Below, piece by piece: positions 1-10,117 of a DNA stretch of 64,000 nucleotides. Under the pieces are notes generated by a model. It saw nothing but the letters and a program-made list of their open reading frames with translations. It ran no database searches and had not been told where the DNA came from. The position numbers were made by a program, and so were the translations under genes. The stretch comes from Cryoendolithus antarcticus (Eukaryota; Ascomycota; Dothideomycetes; Cladosporiales; Cladosporiaceae): contig NAJO01000030.1 in NCBI GenBank assembly GCA_002077065.1, positions 372,001 to 436,000 of the forward strand, given 5' to 3'. Position 1 is the stretch's first letter. Each line of letters begins with the position of its first letter.

Positions 1-55
1 GAAGTTGGGAAGTCTTGCTGAAGCGCGAGCGGCCCTCGTTGCGTTTGACCGGCAT
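1..55 (-). CDS. Partial 5' end of an unidentified gene running off the left edge
   Basis: An ATG on the minus strand at 55 opens a reading frame that stays open to the edge (18 codons, starting MPVKRNEG). The peptide is basic, and the frame lies divergently from COX20, about 290 bp away, as expected for a promoter-sharing pair. The fragment is too short to identify or to prove coding. The neighbouring sequence would settle it. Confidence 0.3.
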   Translation of the reverse strand, partial: MPVKRNEGRSRFSKTSQL

Positions 56-343
56 GCTGGGCGAGTCTGTTCTTCGATCATGGGCTCATGTCATTTTCCC
101 TCTTTCAAACGTCCAGTCCGCGTCCAGTGCTACGAGTAAAGAAAGGTGCACACAATTGACAATCGTCTGAAGCTTGAGCATTGGAAACACTCTCGGTCGC
201 GTCCAAGGATCGACAGACGCGACTTAAAGTGTCTTCCAAATCAAGCAATTTGAGCCGAGCATCCGTGAGTGCCTGAGGCTCCCACAATGTCGATACCAGC
301 ATCATACATTGTACCGCAGGATATTCTCTCGTCAAGATCGATC

Positions 344-1049
344 ATGGCCGACGACACCAGACTCCCCCGCTCTCCCGCCGCCCCCCTCCCCTCCCCCGAT
401 ACCCCCATAAACCGCGAGACCCTCACCGTATCCCCCGAAAACAAGCCCTTCACCGGCACGCAATGGCAAAACGGGAGCAGATCCCCTACACGGCGCCACC
501 GGAGAACGCCAACATGATGCCCGGCGGCACGCAACACACGGCCGGAGGCGCGGTGGTGGAGCCAACGCTGGTGAATGCGTTTGGGACTGTAAAACTGGAG
601 GAGTTTAGGGAGTTGCATAAACGGCCCTGTGTGAGGGATGCGCTGATGGTGGGGATTGGGGCGGGGGCGGGGGTGGGTGGTATAAGAGGATTACTTGGAG
701 GTTTGTCAATCTTGGGATTGGGAGGCCGCTGGGGAGGTGTGCTAACGCAGGGACAGCCAAAGTCTGGACAGCGTGCACATGGGCCGTCGGGTCCTGGCTG
801 CTAGGCTCGACAGTCATGCATCAATATTGCATGTACAAGCGACAAACGGAGAAGGAGGGCATGATGCGCGCTATGGAGATTCTGGATAAGAAGGGTATGG
901 AGAAGAAGGCAAGGGAGGCGAGGAAGGAGAAGGTGAGGGAAGAGAGGCGGAAGGCGAAGGAGGAGGAATTGGAGGTCAGCTTTGCGAAGGCTGGTGAGAG
1001 TGCGAGTAGTGAGAGTGCGACGGGAAAGAGCTGGTGGAAGGTCTGGTAG
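344..1049 (+). CDS. cox20: COX20 family cytochrome c oxidase assembly protein
   Basis: COX20 is an inner-membrane chaperone that binds newly made Cox2 while its leader is processed and complex IV is assembled. The model has exons 344-427, 481-700 and 751-1049, giving about 200 aa. The family signature is clear: a MPGGTQHTAGG segment, then HKRPCVRDA, a Gly-rich first membrane helix, and WAVGSW in the second helix ending HQYCMYKR. A Lys/Glu-rich coiled tail follows. The second intron (701-750) has a GCTAAC branch site and a CAG acceptor and restores the family frame. The first intron (428-480, donor GTATCC) is weak; it is inferred because the frame changes and the spliced product reads on as IPYTAPPENANM. 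The first exon could therefore be wrong, with translation starting near 463 instead. It lies convergent with MED11 downstream. Confidence 0.8.
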
Positions 1050-1524
1050 TCCCGATCTCAGTGACCCAGGTTCTCTGTAAATATATGTATGATCATGGCC
1101 AAATGATGTTGGCGTCAAAGCACTCCATCAAAATCGTCCCACTCCACGCTATGCCCCTCTACCACGTCGCCATTACCTCCATTCTGCGTTCATGCCGAAC
1201 GGCTGCGCCGGTACAACCGATTGCACGGCTTGGTCGTAGACTCGCTCCGCTTCGGCTCGTTGTCTGTCACAAGCAAGCTCATACAAGCTCCAGCCTTGTT
1301 GGTTGGTTCAATCAGCATCGGAGCCGTTTCACACGCGAAAAATATTGTGGTGCGCCGGCTGTGCTCCACGGCTGCCAATCCTGAATCAAGGACATGTCTC
1401 AGTCTCGCACAGCCTGAGCCGCGCTGAAGATGCCCGTCGCCATGCTCTGCATGCGTTTGTTGCCGTCTTGTCTAGCGGCCAGCATGATCGGTCTCATCCC
1501 TTCATGTACTAGCGGCCTGATGTC
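1050..1524. other. Convergent 3' region between COX20 and MED11
   Basis: No convincing gene is visible. Short overlapping open frames on both strands lack family resemblance. The interval probably holds the two 3' UTRs and their polyadenylation signals. Confidence 0.4.
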
Positions 1525-2073
1525 TCAGCCCTTGCCCTCACCCTCCCCTTCATCTTTCCGCTTTAATACACCCTCAATCAGCTCCCTCGCTTCCTCGACC
1601 AGCTCCCGTTCTTTCACCTCACCCACCTTGTTCCCTCGCCCATTCAACCACCCAATATCGAATCGCCCCAACCCTCCATTTTCCAGCTTCTCAGCTTCTC
1701 CTCCAGCACCCTTTCCTGTGGGTGCATGTTTCACACTCAGTCCTATGACCTCCTCACCTCCCGGACTTAAAATCCCTGCTTCCTCCAGCGCATACGCCTG
1801 CCTTCGCAGTCGCGCGGTGATAGATTGCAGGGACGTGTAGTAAGCTTCCGTGTGGGTTGTGAATGCTTCTTGACGGGAGGAGAGGGAGGGAGGAGATGTG
1901 GAGTCGATCATTAGAGTGTCAGGATTTTCGGTGTTGGTTTGGTCGGGGGAGAGAGGTTTGTTCGTCAGAGCTGTGAGGGCGAGGCCGGCGGATTCCACGA
2001 GGGAGGCGATGTCGGCGTTGATCACGGAGAGCTCGCGGATGCGGTCGGACGGGGAGATGGGATCGAGGGCCAT
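1525..2073 (-). CDS. med11: Mediator complex subunit 11
   Basis: Med11 is a head-module subunit of Mediator. It pairs with Med22 and helps recruit TFIIH and RNA polymerase II. The single-exon frame encodes 182 aa. The N-terminus carries the family pattern DRIRELSVINADIASL followed by SAGLALTALT, a helix that forms the Med11/Med22 bundle. A second helical stretch (about residues 68-97, including TTHTEAYYTSLQSI) contains the Tyr typical of the fungal family. The tail is a low-complexity Lys/Glu/Gly run. The ATG at 2073 begins the conserved block almost immediately, which supports this start. It is divergent from TAF5 with about 284 bp between start codons, a likely shared promoter for two pol II factors. 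Confidence 0.85.
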   Translation of the reverse strand: MALDPISPSDRIRELSVINADIASLVESAGLALTALTNKPLSPDQTNTENPDTLMIDSTSPPSLSSRQEAFTTHTEAYYTSLQSITARLRRQAYALEEAGILSPGGEEVIGLSVKHAPTGKGAGGEAEKLENGGLGRFDIGWLNGRGNKVGEVKERELVEEARELIEGVLKRKDEGEGEGKG

Positions 2074-2357
2074 GTTGAGCCGGACTACGATCTGGTCGCA
2101 CTTGCGACAGGTACAAGAAGTGTTCAGTCAGAGAAGGTGTTCATGATCATGGTCAGCGTGCATAGGTGCATGTACCCCAGATTACTAGCGCGACGTGGCT
2201 TGCGACACTTCCGAAAATCAGCCGTTCTACATATGAGTGCGCTTGTCTGGCCTGGACTTAAAGATCGTCAATAGCAGATTTGTCTACAAACTCATCAGGC
2301 TCCACTCTCGTCTTTGTAATTTGACCTTCACTTGGGAGCTGAAAGACTTACACAACC

Positions 2358-5300
2358 ATGTCGGGCCCCGCGCCGCCACAGCGCAATCCCAGCGTGGGCC
2401 CAGGTGCGATGGGACAGCAATCAGCCCAGCAACAGGGCGGGCAAGCACAGGTGAGCAGTCCTGCGCTTCCAACATCGTAGTGCTGTCGCTGACGTGACCT
2501 ACTTTAGAATCTAAATCAAATCGTGAGTATCTACATTTCCACTTTGTATTTCAACCAGCCTGCGGCTGCCACGAAACGGCCAGCGACCACATGCGGCGAT
2601 GCGGAACCACTCGTCACGGAAGAGATCGTCTCTCTATGATGTACCACCGCATCCCAGCGAGAACTTCAGGAGGCCGCGCCTTTCGGTTTCGACGATGCAC
2701 GCGGAGACGCCCTCGCCGCGCCAGCAGGACCCATCTCTGCGCAAGGAGACCCCTGTTTCGTCGAAGGAGAGCCCATCTAGCCACAAACGGGCTGCGATTC
2801 CGCCTTTCGTGGCTCCCATTCGGTTCAAAGATGAGAAACCCATCGTGAGTCCAACGTGCGGGGGAGTGCTTGATCTATCGGGTTGCTTGCACTGTGTGGC
2901 CGCAACCCCACATGCTGTCTGCAGTCTGTCCTCCAGTGTCCTTCGTACCTTCCAATCTAAGCCACTGCGAGCCCTTGACAATCTGATCGACACGGACGCG
3001 CAACCTGCGAACGTATCTGATCTACCCACGTTTCACTTGCTGTGTGGTCGCGGAGGGAGTGTCGATGCGCTTCACTTCGTCGGTATTCAATTCACTCGCG
3101 CGCGACTTCACTCCCAGCTACTTCACTCCCGGCTACTTCATCTGGCGACCGCGCAGGAGTTGAAGGGGTCCGATTGTTTTCTACATGCGAGGAGCACCCG
3201 GTGGCCTGGCGCAATCCTTGAATTCCAGCGACAACAGTCAACCTCTCTCGGCCATGGCGCCTTCTGCGGGCATTGTAGAGAAGCCTCTCGGGCAACTGGT
3301 GCGTACCTCACGCGCTGACGAGGTGCTCTTCACGGCGCTCTTTCGCCATCACGTGCGGCGTTACACTGTGCCGCAGCGGTATGTGATGACCCATAGTGAG
3401 GTTCGTTGCAACATGTGAACGCGCTGCAACAATCAGACAAGATTCCTCAGTCACGGAATCCCCTCGAAGTTCACTAACCCATGTATCTACCATACTCACC
3501 CAGCAGCACTGGACTTCGCCTCGATACCCATCATGGCGAATTCCAACGGATCGCGCGCCAAGGCCAACCCTTCAAATGATACAGTAGCTAACAGTCGTGG
3601 TGGACAGGTGCTCGAATACCTCTCGAAGAAAGGTTACAGCCGTACGGAGGCAATGCTTCGCAAGGAGAGCCAAAACACAGACCCCGAAGGCCGACCGATA
3701 CCATCAAATCGGGAGGGAAGTCAGAAGTACAAAATCGCGCTTGACCTTACGATATCTTGGCTGGACACCGTGCTTGACGTCTACAAACCTGAGCTGAAGC
3801 GCTTACTGTGGCCACTGTTCGTCTACTCCTTTCTGGAGCTGGTGAATGAGCACTTTGGTCAGGACAGCCAGCATTTCTTCGCGAATTACAGAGGACTGTT
3901 CGAGGCAGAGCATGAAGATGATGTACGAGCGTTGGCGCCAGTAAGCTTGCCTGAGCATGTGAAGGAAGACAGTGTGGCGCAGCTCTACCTCAAGAACAAG
4001 TATCGACTGACGATAAGTCAATTGGCTTTCGTCGCAATACTACAATTTCTGGAGTCGAAGGAGGCACAGGGTGGCGCTACCATCATCACGCTCTTCAACA
4101 CATACCTTGACATAAGAACAGTCGACCGGGCAGCTGCAGGCAACGAGCGGAGTCTAGCGCGGTTACTCAGCAAACAAAACGGAGATGCAGACGTACCTGC
4201 CGAAGATGAGGGCATACCGGGCCATCACCCAGGATCTGCAAACCTCGATCGCAACGCACCTTCGGTGTTGTCAAAGCTCTCACTTGGGCCAATGCCGATG
4301 GAGCCAGATCTGATGGAGGACGTCAAGGCTGAGCTGCAAGATCACGACATCACACATCCGCCAACAAACGGCCAGAGCTCACTCATAGATGAGTTCGAGC
4401 AGCGCATCAAGCGTGAGCCGATCGATGACGTCCCATCACGAGAGACGCTTCCTCTCCCCCCATCAACAGCAAGAGATGTCGCAATGGAAGTGCAGCGAAT
4501 AAAGGAGAACCGTGATCGCTTCCGCATCACAGGTAGAACTGGCGGCGTCGGGCCCGGGATCAGCGTCACGATGTTCACCTTTCACAACACATTTGATAGT
4601 GTGAATTGCATCGAGTTTGCCGGCGACAACAACCTTGTCGCAGTCGGAACTTCTGAATCTTACATCCGCGTCTGGGCTCTCGACAACTCACCCTTGACCT
4701 CCCCGACAGACCCTGCAGACTTCCAGCCCTCTTCCTCTCGCCGGCTGATAGGTCACTCCGGACCTGTCTACGCTCTCTCCCTTGCTCCATCTATCGCCAC
4801 CTCTTCCCCTCCTCAAACAAACGGCCACACAAACGGCACCTCAATCCCCAGCGCCACCCCCGAAACCCGCTCCCGCTACCTCCTCTCTTCCTCAGCAGAC
4901 TGCACAATCCGCCTCTGGTCTCTAGACACCTGGTCAAACCTCGTAGTCTACAAATCTCACTCCGCACCAGTCTGGGACGTCCGCTTCTCCCCCTTCGGCC
5001 ACTACTTCCTCTCCTCCTCCGCAGACCGCACAGCGCGTCTCTGGAGCACACCACACATCGCCCCACTGCGCTTATTCGTCGGTCACGACTCCGACACCGA
5101 GTGCGTCGCCTGGCATCCGAATGGCGCGTACGTCTTCACCGCCTCTGGAGGTGCGGACCGCACGGTCAGAATGTGGAGCATCCAGCAAGGCGGTGCGGTG
5201 CGGCTGTTCACTGGTCACACGGGCAACATCACATCTTTGGCCTGCGCCGGCACGGGCAAACTCCTCGCCTCCGCCGACGACCGCGGTGAGATCCTCCTCT

Positions 5301-5650
5301 GGGACCTCGCCACTGGTCGCCTCGTGAAACGCATGCGCGGGCACGCACGCGGAGGGATCTGGTCGCTAGACTGGAGCGTCGAGTCCTCCGTTCTCGTCTC
5401 CGGCGGCGCGGACGGGACTGTGAGGGTTTGGGATGTGGCGCCTAATAAGGATGCCGGGGGAAAGGTTATTAGTGAGGGTGGGGCGGGGACGAAGGTCGAT
5501 GCTGCTGGTGGGGTTGCGAAGGGCAAGAAGAAGGACGTCGTTGTTAGTGCGGATCAGATCAGTGCGTTTCCGACGAAGAAGAGTCCGGTGTATAAGGTCA
5601 GATTCACGGAGATGAACTTGGTAGTGGCGGGTGGGGCTTATCTGCCGTGA
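2358..5650 (+). CDS. taf5: TFIID/SAGA subunit TAF5 (LisH, NTD2, WD40)
   Basis: TAF5 is a scaffold of TFIID and, in fungi, of SAGA. The proposed exons are 2358-2450, 2508-2522 (15 nt, encoding NLNQI) and 3608-5650, giving about 716 aa. The spliced junction reads NLNQI-VLEYLSKKGYSRTEAM, which joins the Gln-rich leader to the LisH motif as in other fungal TAF5 proteins. An NTD2 domain follows at about 80-215 (ISWLDTVLDVYKPELKRLLW), then an acidic linker, then six recognisable WD units from about 360 (IRVW, IRLW, ARLW, VRMW, ILLW, VRVW). The C-terminus, YKVRFTEMNLVVAGGAY, is typical. Intron 2 is about 1,085 nt, far longer than any other in the window, and holds a coding-like ORF. An in-frame ATG at 3533 could give a form with a different N-terminus. 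Confidence 0.88.
2508..2522 (+). other. taf5: 15-nt microexon of TAF5
   Basis: Five codons (NLNQI) are bounded by a TTTAG acceptor and a GTGAGT donor, both phase 0. The upstream intron is 2451-2507. The peptide matches the residues I expect directly before the LisH helix in fungal TAF5, so skipping would remove part of that helix. Confidence 0.65.
2562..2846 (+). other. Coding-like ORF inside TAF5 intron 2
   Basis: This frame is open, G/C-rich at third positions, and ends at a GTGAGT that resembles a donor. The peptide includes SSLYDVPPHPSENF and a Ser/Pro/Lys-rich stretch, and I do not recognise a family. It could be an alternative TAF5 exon, a nested gene or a fossil insertion. It breaks the TAF5 frame if simply retained. 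Confidence 0.25.
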
Positions 5651-6186
5651 ATAATTGGGCGACTGGGAATTGGGTGCGAGGGAGCAGCGCGGTTGGACAA
5701 TGGGACTGAGTATTGCTACGGTCCAAATGAGTGGCATTGGTATGATGCCATGGCTATACTACATACTTGGTACGCAGTGAAAGCAGCTAGTGGAACTTTC
5801 TAACGGCCTATTTCCATCGGCCTCCTCGTCGTTCATACATCCTCCATGGACCTCCTCCTCAACTTGCGACCCGCTGTGACTTTCACAGCCACGCATCGCG
5901 TTTCGCCGGTCCTTCTGAAGTGGTCGTGGGCGATGCTCGTGTTGGGCTGATGGTCCGAGCGATTTCACTTCGTGCAAGGCTTCCAGCGTGCCTGTCCCTT
6001 GCAATGGACTCGGAGTGGTGCCGCTTGGCTCGTCGTAGATTTCGCGGTGCTCTGGCAGTGCCTTTCTCAGTGACCTATATTCACGAGCGGTTGCAAGCTC
6101 TCGGCGCGGATCCGGTGGCAGTACCCGGGGGGCGCGTCGCTCCATCTCGTAGCGTTCTTGTCGACTGCTTCTTCAAGGCTCTCCCC
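5651..6186. other. Convergent region between TAF5 and bL31m with ambiguous ORFs
   Basis: A 128-codon minus-strand ORF (5759-6145, start MERRAPRVLPPDP) overlaps a 101-codon plus-strand ORF (5920-6225). Neither shows a domain I know. The minus frame is rich in charged residues and could be a lineage-specific gene, but 3' UTR sequence is equally likely. Confidence 0.3.
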
Positions 6187-6699
6187 TTACTTCTTCCCTC
6201 CCTTTGCCTTCGCGGTCTTGGCTGATTCATTCTTCGCCCCAGCACTCTCTGCCTTTCCCTCCTCCTGCCCATACCCGCTAATCAGATCCATCAAACTCTG
6301 CTCCCCATCCTGCTGCTTCTTCCCAGCTTTCTCCTTCTTCACCTCGCCCTCCCCCGCCTCATCAACTTCCTCGTCCCGCCCTTCGGCATCCCAGCCCCTA
6401 CCAAACCTTCCTCGAAACCTCTTCAGCCGTCCCGCCTCATCTTCCTCCACGGATGCAAGTTTTTGACTGCTGGGGTTCCAGAGCGGCGAGTTCTTTGTGT
6501 CTTTTGTGGAGCGGTAAATAGGTTGCGGGGATGTTGTACGGTGTAGGAAGGTGCTGCCGTCGGAGAGGGTGATCATTTGGGTGAAGGTGTAGGGACGTTT
6601 AGGGCGGCGGATGAGGGAGGCGTGGCGGGATTGGGAGTGCAGGGGCGAGGTGGCGGCAGACGAGAGGAGGGAGGGGCGGCGGAGGAGAGGGGCAGCCAT
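6187..6699 (-). CDS. mrpl36: Mitochondrial large-subunit ribosomal protein bL31m
   Basis: This is a protein of the mitochondrial 54S ribosomal subunit. The single exon encodes 170 aa. The N-terminus (MAAPLLRRPSLLSS, Arg/Ser-rich) looks like a mitochondrial presequence. The conserved core runs from about 33 to 107: RRPKRPYTFTQMITLSDGST, then TTSPQPIYRSTKDTKN, SPLWNP and GRLKRFRGRFGRGWD, as in fungal L31/Mrpl36. The remaining third is an Ala/Lys/Glu-rich extension common in filamentous fungi. The ATG at 6699 was chosen because it begins the presequence; the open frame upstream is non-conserved. It is divergent from the flavin-reductase protein, with 169 bp between start codons. Both products look mitochondrial, so co-expression is plausible. 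Confidence 0.85.
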   Translation of the reverse strand: MAAPLLRRPSLLSSAATSPLHSQSRHASLIRRPKRPYTFTQMITLSDGSTFLHRTTSPQPIYRSTKDTKNSPLWNPSSQKLASVEEDEAGRLKRFRGRFGRGWDAEGRDEEVDEAGEGEVKKEKAGKKQQDGEQSLMDLISGYGQEEGKAESAGAKNESAKTAKAKGGKK

Positions 6700-6868
6700 G
6701 TTGATGGGGTTTTTGTGCTGTCGCTCGATATACGATAAAATGTACAATGTTGCAGTCAATGGAGGGGGTGTATCCAATGCAGTTCGGGAGTGCCAAGACT
6801 CGACATCTAGACTTCGACTGTACATCCACCTCGACATCCGGATAAGGTGTATGTACTGACGACTGCAA

Positions 6869-9800
6869 ATGCACCGCTCCAATGTCGCGACTCGGCGCTT
6901 TTACTCGGCCTTCTACCAATGGAGTGTGCTCACCTCGCCGGCGCCGGCGTGCCAGCACACCGTCAACGTTCCGCTGCAACGGCGGCAACACACTATCGCT
7001 CGTACCGGTGGCCACGACAAGGTACAACATCGCACGCTTCGAATGCAGAGCAGGATCAAGGGAGTGAAAAGGTCATACAGCACGTCCAATACCGCACCGG
7101 CAACGAGTGACGCGACACAAAAGCCGACCCATAGCCCACTTTCCAGCATACCCAAAGGATTCACGGTGCAGCCCGTCCACTCGCTCTCGGAATGGCCTCT
7201 CGCCGAATTCGAGCCATGGGACTTCGCCATACGCGCCCGGGATGTTGCCACCTCACAATTAACGCTACAGCAGGCCGTGCCAGCCAGTAGCATGGCTTCC
7301 TTGCAGGAGGCATATGGAAGCAACTTGGAGACGCTAGCTACGAAATACGGCGCGATCATTACTTGCACCCCACTTAGAGCAGATCATGTGAGTGCCGCGG
7401 ATAAGCAACCACTCTGCTTCATCACCGCTTCCGGGTCGTTCAGTGCGGTCGATTTAGTGCACAATGCGATGCGAACCGCAAGCCTGGCCGATCCAGAAGC
7501 CAAGCATGTCCCTCGAGACAAGCAGGCTTCGATTACGCGAACACTGGAAACTGTCGGAGTCCAATCTGCTGCCAGCTTACCTCTACACGATATGGGTTTC
7601 TGGCGGTACGCAATCCGCGAGGCGACAAGTGATCATGTCTCCGTACAGATGGCTGTGGTTCCCGATGATCTAGCAGCTACTCTGACTCGCTATGGAGGGC
7701 TTGAGTTCATTGAGCGAAGGTCAGGCGCTCGTGCTGAGCTTTCCGAGAGCGTAACATCAACACACACGAGGATTGCAAATGTCCCTGTAGCGTCAGTGCT
7801 CCTTATTGGAAGCATTGAGCAGGTGCAATTGGCTCTCGGGCTCGCCTCGGGCATGCGATATGCCAGGACCATAGAAACAGGTTCGAAAGCATCATCTCAC
7901 CGCGCACATAATGTGAGTCCTGACGCAAGGACGGCCCACAAGGCTCCACAGCCTGTCAACGTGACAACGAAGACTTCTGCAGAGTACCCATTTGAGAACA
8001 TGAAGGCTTGGGAATCTGTCACCCGGTTTCGGTCGGAGAGTGGCATTATGATAGAATTGGCTGTGCCGCACGAGGCATGGAAACGCGCTGAGAGCAAGCG
8101 TGGCAGGAATCTGGCAGACATTGTGAAGAAGGTTGGTGGCCGTATCAGCACCAGGCGCAGCAGTGATCTAGATGCTACCGCACCTACTCGGTCTCTCGTA
8201 CCGGTCTTGATCTCGGGTACCTTCGCCGAAGCTAACGAGCTGCGGAATGTGGTGGCGGGCTACAGAATTGTATCCGGTCTTGGTGAGGTGACTGCAGCAT
8301 CGATTGGTACTAAGCAGCCATACCGAGTCAGTCACCTCGCTTCAAGGGGCCAGATGGTTTTCAAGCCGTCAAACGAGAAGACAGCTTCATTGGGAAGTAC
8401 AGACCTGTATAACACAAATATTTTCGGCAAACAGACTGGCAAGGAATCTTGTCCGAACCTACCACAAGAGCATCCGAGCCATCAGTCCGGAAGCACCAAG
8501 GCCGTGATCACTCCCGAGAACACTATACAGCAAATGCGGGATCGTCTGGACAAGCTAGAGGCACTACTCGCCAAAGTCACATCCGACGAAAGGAGCGATC
8601 AGATCAAACTGCTCGCACCACCTGAGAAATCGAGTGACGCGTCCGTGAACAGTGACACTGTATCTGCGCCTGGAGATCGCAGTCGGAGGGCTCACCGGAG
8701 TAACAGTAACGGACCCGCCTCTGGCGCCGCTAATCCGCTTGACAACAGCCATGAGACCAAGGCTGCCGGTCAGGCCATTGCATCCGACAAGGCAATCTCT
8801 CCACATCGACGCGAGCTCGCGGAAGCAAAGGTCGATTACGCAAAGCTCGGCTCATCCGTCAAGCAGCTAATGCGGAAGCTCACTCATCCCGTCGCCGTAA
8901 TGACGACCCGCAAGTCAGATTCTCAGGGGAATGTAGACGACTACTCGCATCTGCGTGGCGTGACAGTCTCATCTTTCAACACGGTCACCATGCACCCAAG
9001 ACCTCTCATCTCGTTCAATCTCAAGACACCATCACGGACCTGGGATGCCATGCAGCAAACTCAGAAGACCTGCATTCACATACTGGCTGCAAACCCGGCT
9101 GGCGCTGCTATTGCGCATGCTTTCACTGTCGCGCACCAGAATGCGCATGAGCCGTTCGTACAGCTGAGGAAGCAAGGCGTACAGGTGTTTGTACATGCCA
9201 AAAGTCGCCGACGACCACCTGAGCTGACACAACGTGGAGCTGTGATCGCGAGGATTCGCGTCGATCTGATGTTGGAGAAGAGTGTGACGCTCGGAGATCA
9301 TGTCATTGTTGTTGGAGAGGTTACTGGCGTGCACGAGATGAGCAGTTTCATTGGCCTTGACGAAAGGGCGCTTGCGTACAGTCAGCAGGGGTATAGAGAG
9401 CTTGGGAAGGTGGTGCGGCCTATGATGGGTCCGGACATGTTTGCGAAGGGCGAAGCTGCGGGAGACGTGGCCGTTGAGTCTACGAGAGTTGAGTATGCTC
9501 AGGATGCCGTTGACGATGTTGCCGAGCAGCTGGCGGTCGACGAGGCTGTGACTCCCGACGCGGCTGAAAAAGACCCGCAGACTTCGCAAGATCTAGGACC
9601 CAATGTCTTCCAAGAGGATCTCTCCCGAGCGGCAGACGATGACAACACGCAAGATCACCCATCTAAACTTGGGAATTCGCAAAGTCAAGTCGCTCCTCAT
9701 GACACTCCAACGCCACATAAAAAGCCTGGGACCCAAAAGCAATACATTACAACCCCTATCTCCACAGGCGTAGTCAATGATCGATACTTCGACCCCGACA

Positions 9801-10117
9801 ATGCCACCGCCGAACAGCAGGACTTCCCGAAGCCAACCTCCGACCCTGGCAATGCGCCCAAGGAGATAGAGTCAACGGACGCCGCGACAGCGACTCCCAT
9901 ACGCAGAGTGCAGAGCTCGTTCTCGTCAAGCGCGTTCGGACCTCGTAAGCCTATCGCTCTCGGCGACGGTCGACCTAGCGCAGAGCCAGATCTACTCGAA
10001 GGCATGCTTATGGACGCTGAACGCAGGGGGGCGCCTGGACCTATTGACGGTGGACGAGGCATTGGACATGAGTTAGCGAGGAGTAGAGAGGCACTGCCTT
10101 GGGGTGTGAAGGCTTGA
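6869..10117 (+). CDS. Large mitochondrial-type protein with C-terminal flavin reductase (FMN-binding split-barrel) domain
   Basis: The single exon encodes 1082 aa. The first 70 residues are rich in Arg, Ser and aromatics with almost no acidic residues (MHRSNVATRRFYSAFYQWSV), as in a matrix-targeting signal. Residues about 70-520 contain unfamiliar, partly repeated blocks: FENMKAWESVTRFRSESGI resembles a preceding stretch around PLHDMGFWRYAIREATSDHV. A short coiled coil (MRDRLDKLEALLAKV) precedes a Ser-rich linker. Residues about 655-855 form a flavin-reductase-like domain: LMRKLTHPVAVMTT, then GVTVSSFNTVTMHPRPLISFNL, and GDHVIVVGEV. The last 200 residues are acidic and disordered. Such domains bind FMN and usually reduce flavin with NAD(P)H, but the substrate here is unknown. 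The long N-terminal part is unusual for this family. Confidence 0.75.
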   Translation: MHRSNVATRRFYSAFYQWSVLTSPAPACQHTVNVPLQRRQHTIARTGGHDKVQHRTLRMQSRIKGVKRSYSTSNTAPATSDATQKPTHSPLSSIPKGFTVQPVHSLSEWPLAEFEPWDFAIRARDVATSQLTLQQAVPASSMASLQEAYGSNLETLATKYGAIITCTPLRADHVSAADKQPLCFITASGSFSAVDLVHNAMRTASLADPEAKHVPRDKQASITRTLETVGVQSAASLPLHDMGFWRYAIREATSDHVSVQMAVVPDDLAATLTRYGGLEFIERRSGARAELSESVTSTHTRIANVPVASVLLIGSIEQVQLALGLASGMRYARTIETGSKASSHRAHNVSPDARTAHKAPQPVNVTTKTSAEYPFENMKAWESVTRFRSESGIMIELAVPHEAWKRAESKRGRNLADIVKKVGGRISTRRSSDLDATAPTRSLVPVLISGTFAEANELRNVVAGYRIVSGLGEVTAASIGTKQPYRVSHLASRGQMVFKPSNEKTASLGSTDLYNTNIFGKQTGKESCPNLPQEHPSHQSGSTKAVITPENTIQQMRDRLDKLEALLAKVTSDERSDQIKLLAPPEKSSDASVNSDTVSAPGDRSRRAHRSNSNGPASGAANPLDNSHETKAAGQAIASDKAISPHRRELAEAKVDYAKLGSSVKQLMRKLTHPVAVMTTRKSDSQGNVDDYSHLRGVTVSSFNTVTMHPRPLISFNLKTPSRTWDAMQQTQKTCIHILAANPAGAAIAHAFTVAHQNAHEPFVQLRKQGVQVFVHAKSRRRPPELTQRGAVIARIRVDLMLEKSVTLGDHVIVVGEVTGVHEMSSFIGLDERALAYSQQGYRELGKVVRPMMGPDMFAKGEAAGDVAVESTRVEYAQDAVDDVAEQLAVDEAVTPDAAEKDPQTSQDLGPNVFQEDLSRAADDDNTQDHPSKLGNSQSQVAPHDTPTPHKKPGTQKQYITTPISTGVVNDRYFDPDNATAEQQDFPKPTSDPGNAPKEIESTDAATATPIRRVQSSFSSSAFGPRKPIALGDGRPSAEPDLLEGMLMDAERRGAPGPIDGGRGIGHELARSREALPWGVKA

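Noticed and set aside
3533..5650. TAF5 starting only at the ATG at 3533
   Set aside because: Residues 3533-3607 are not TAF5-like, while a GACAG acceptor lies exactly before VLEYL and the upstream exons supply the expected Gln-rich leader and NLNQI. Kept only as a possible alternative start.
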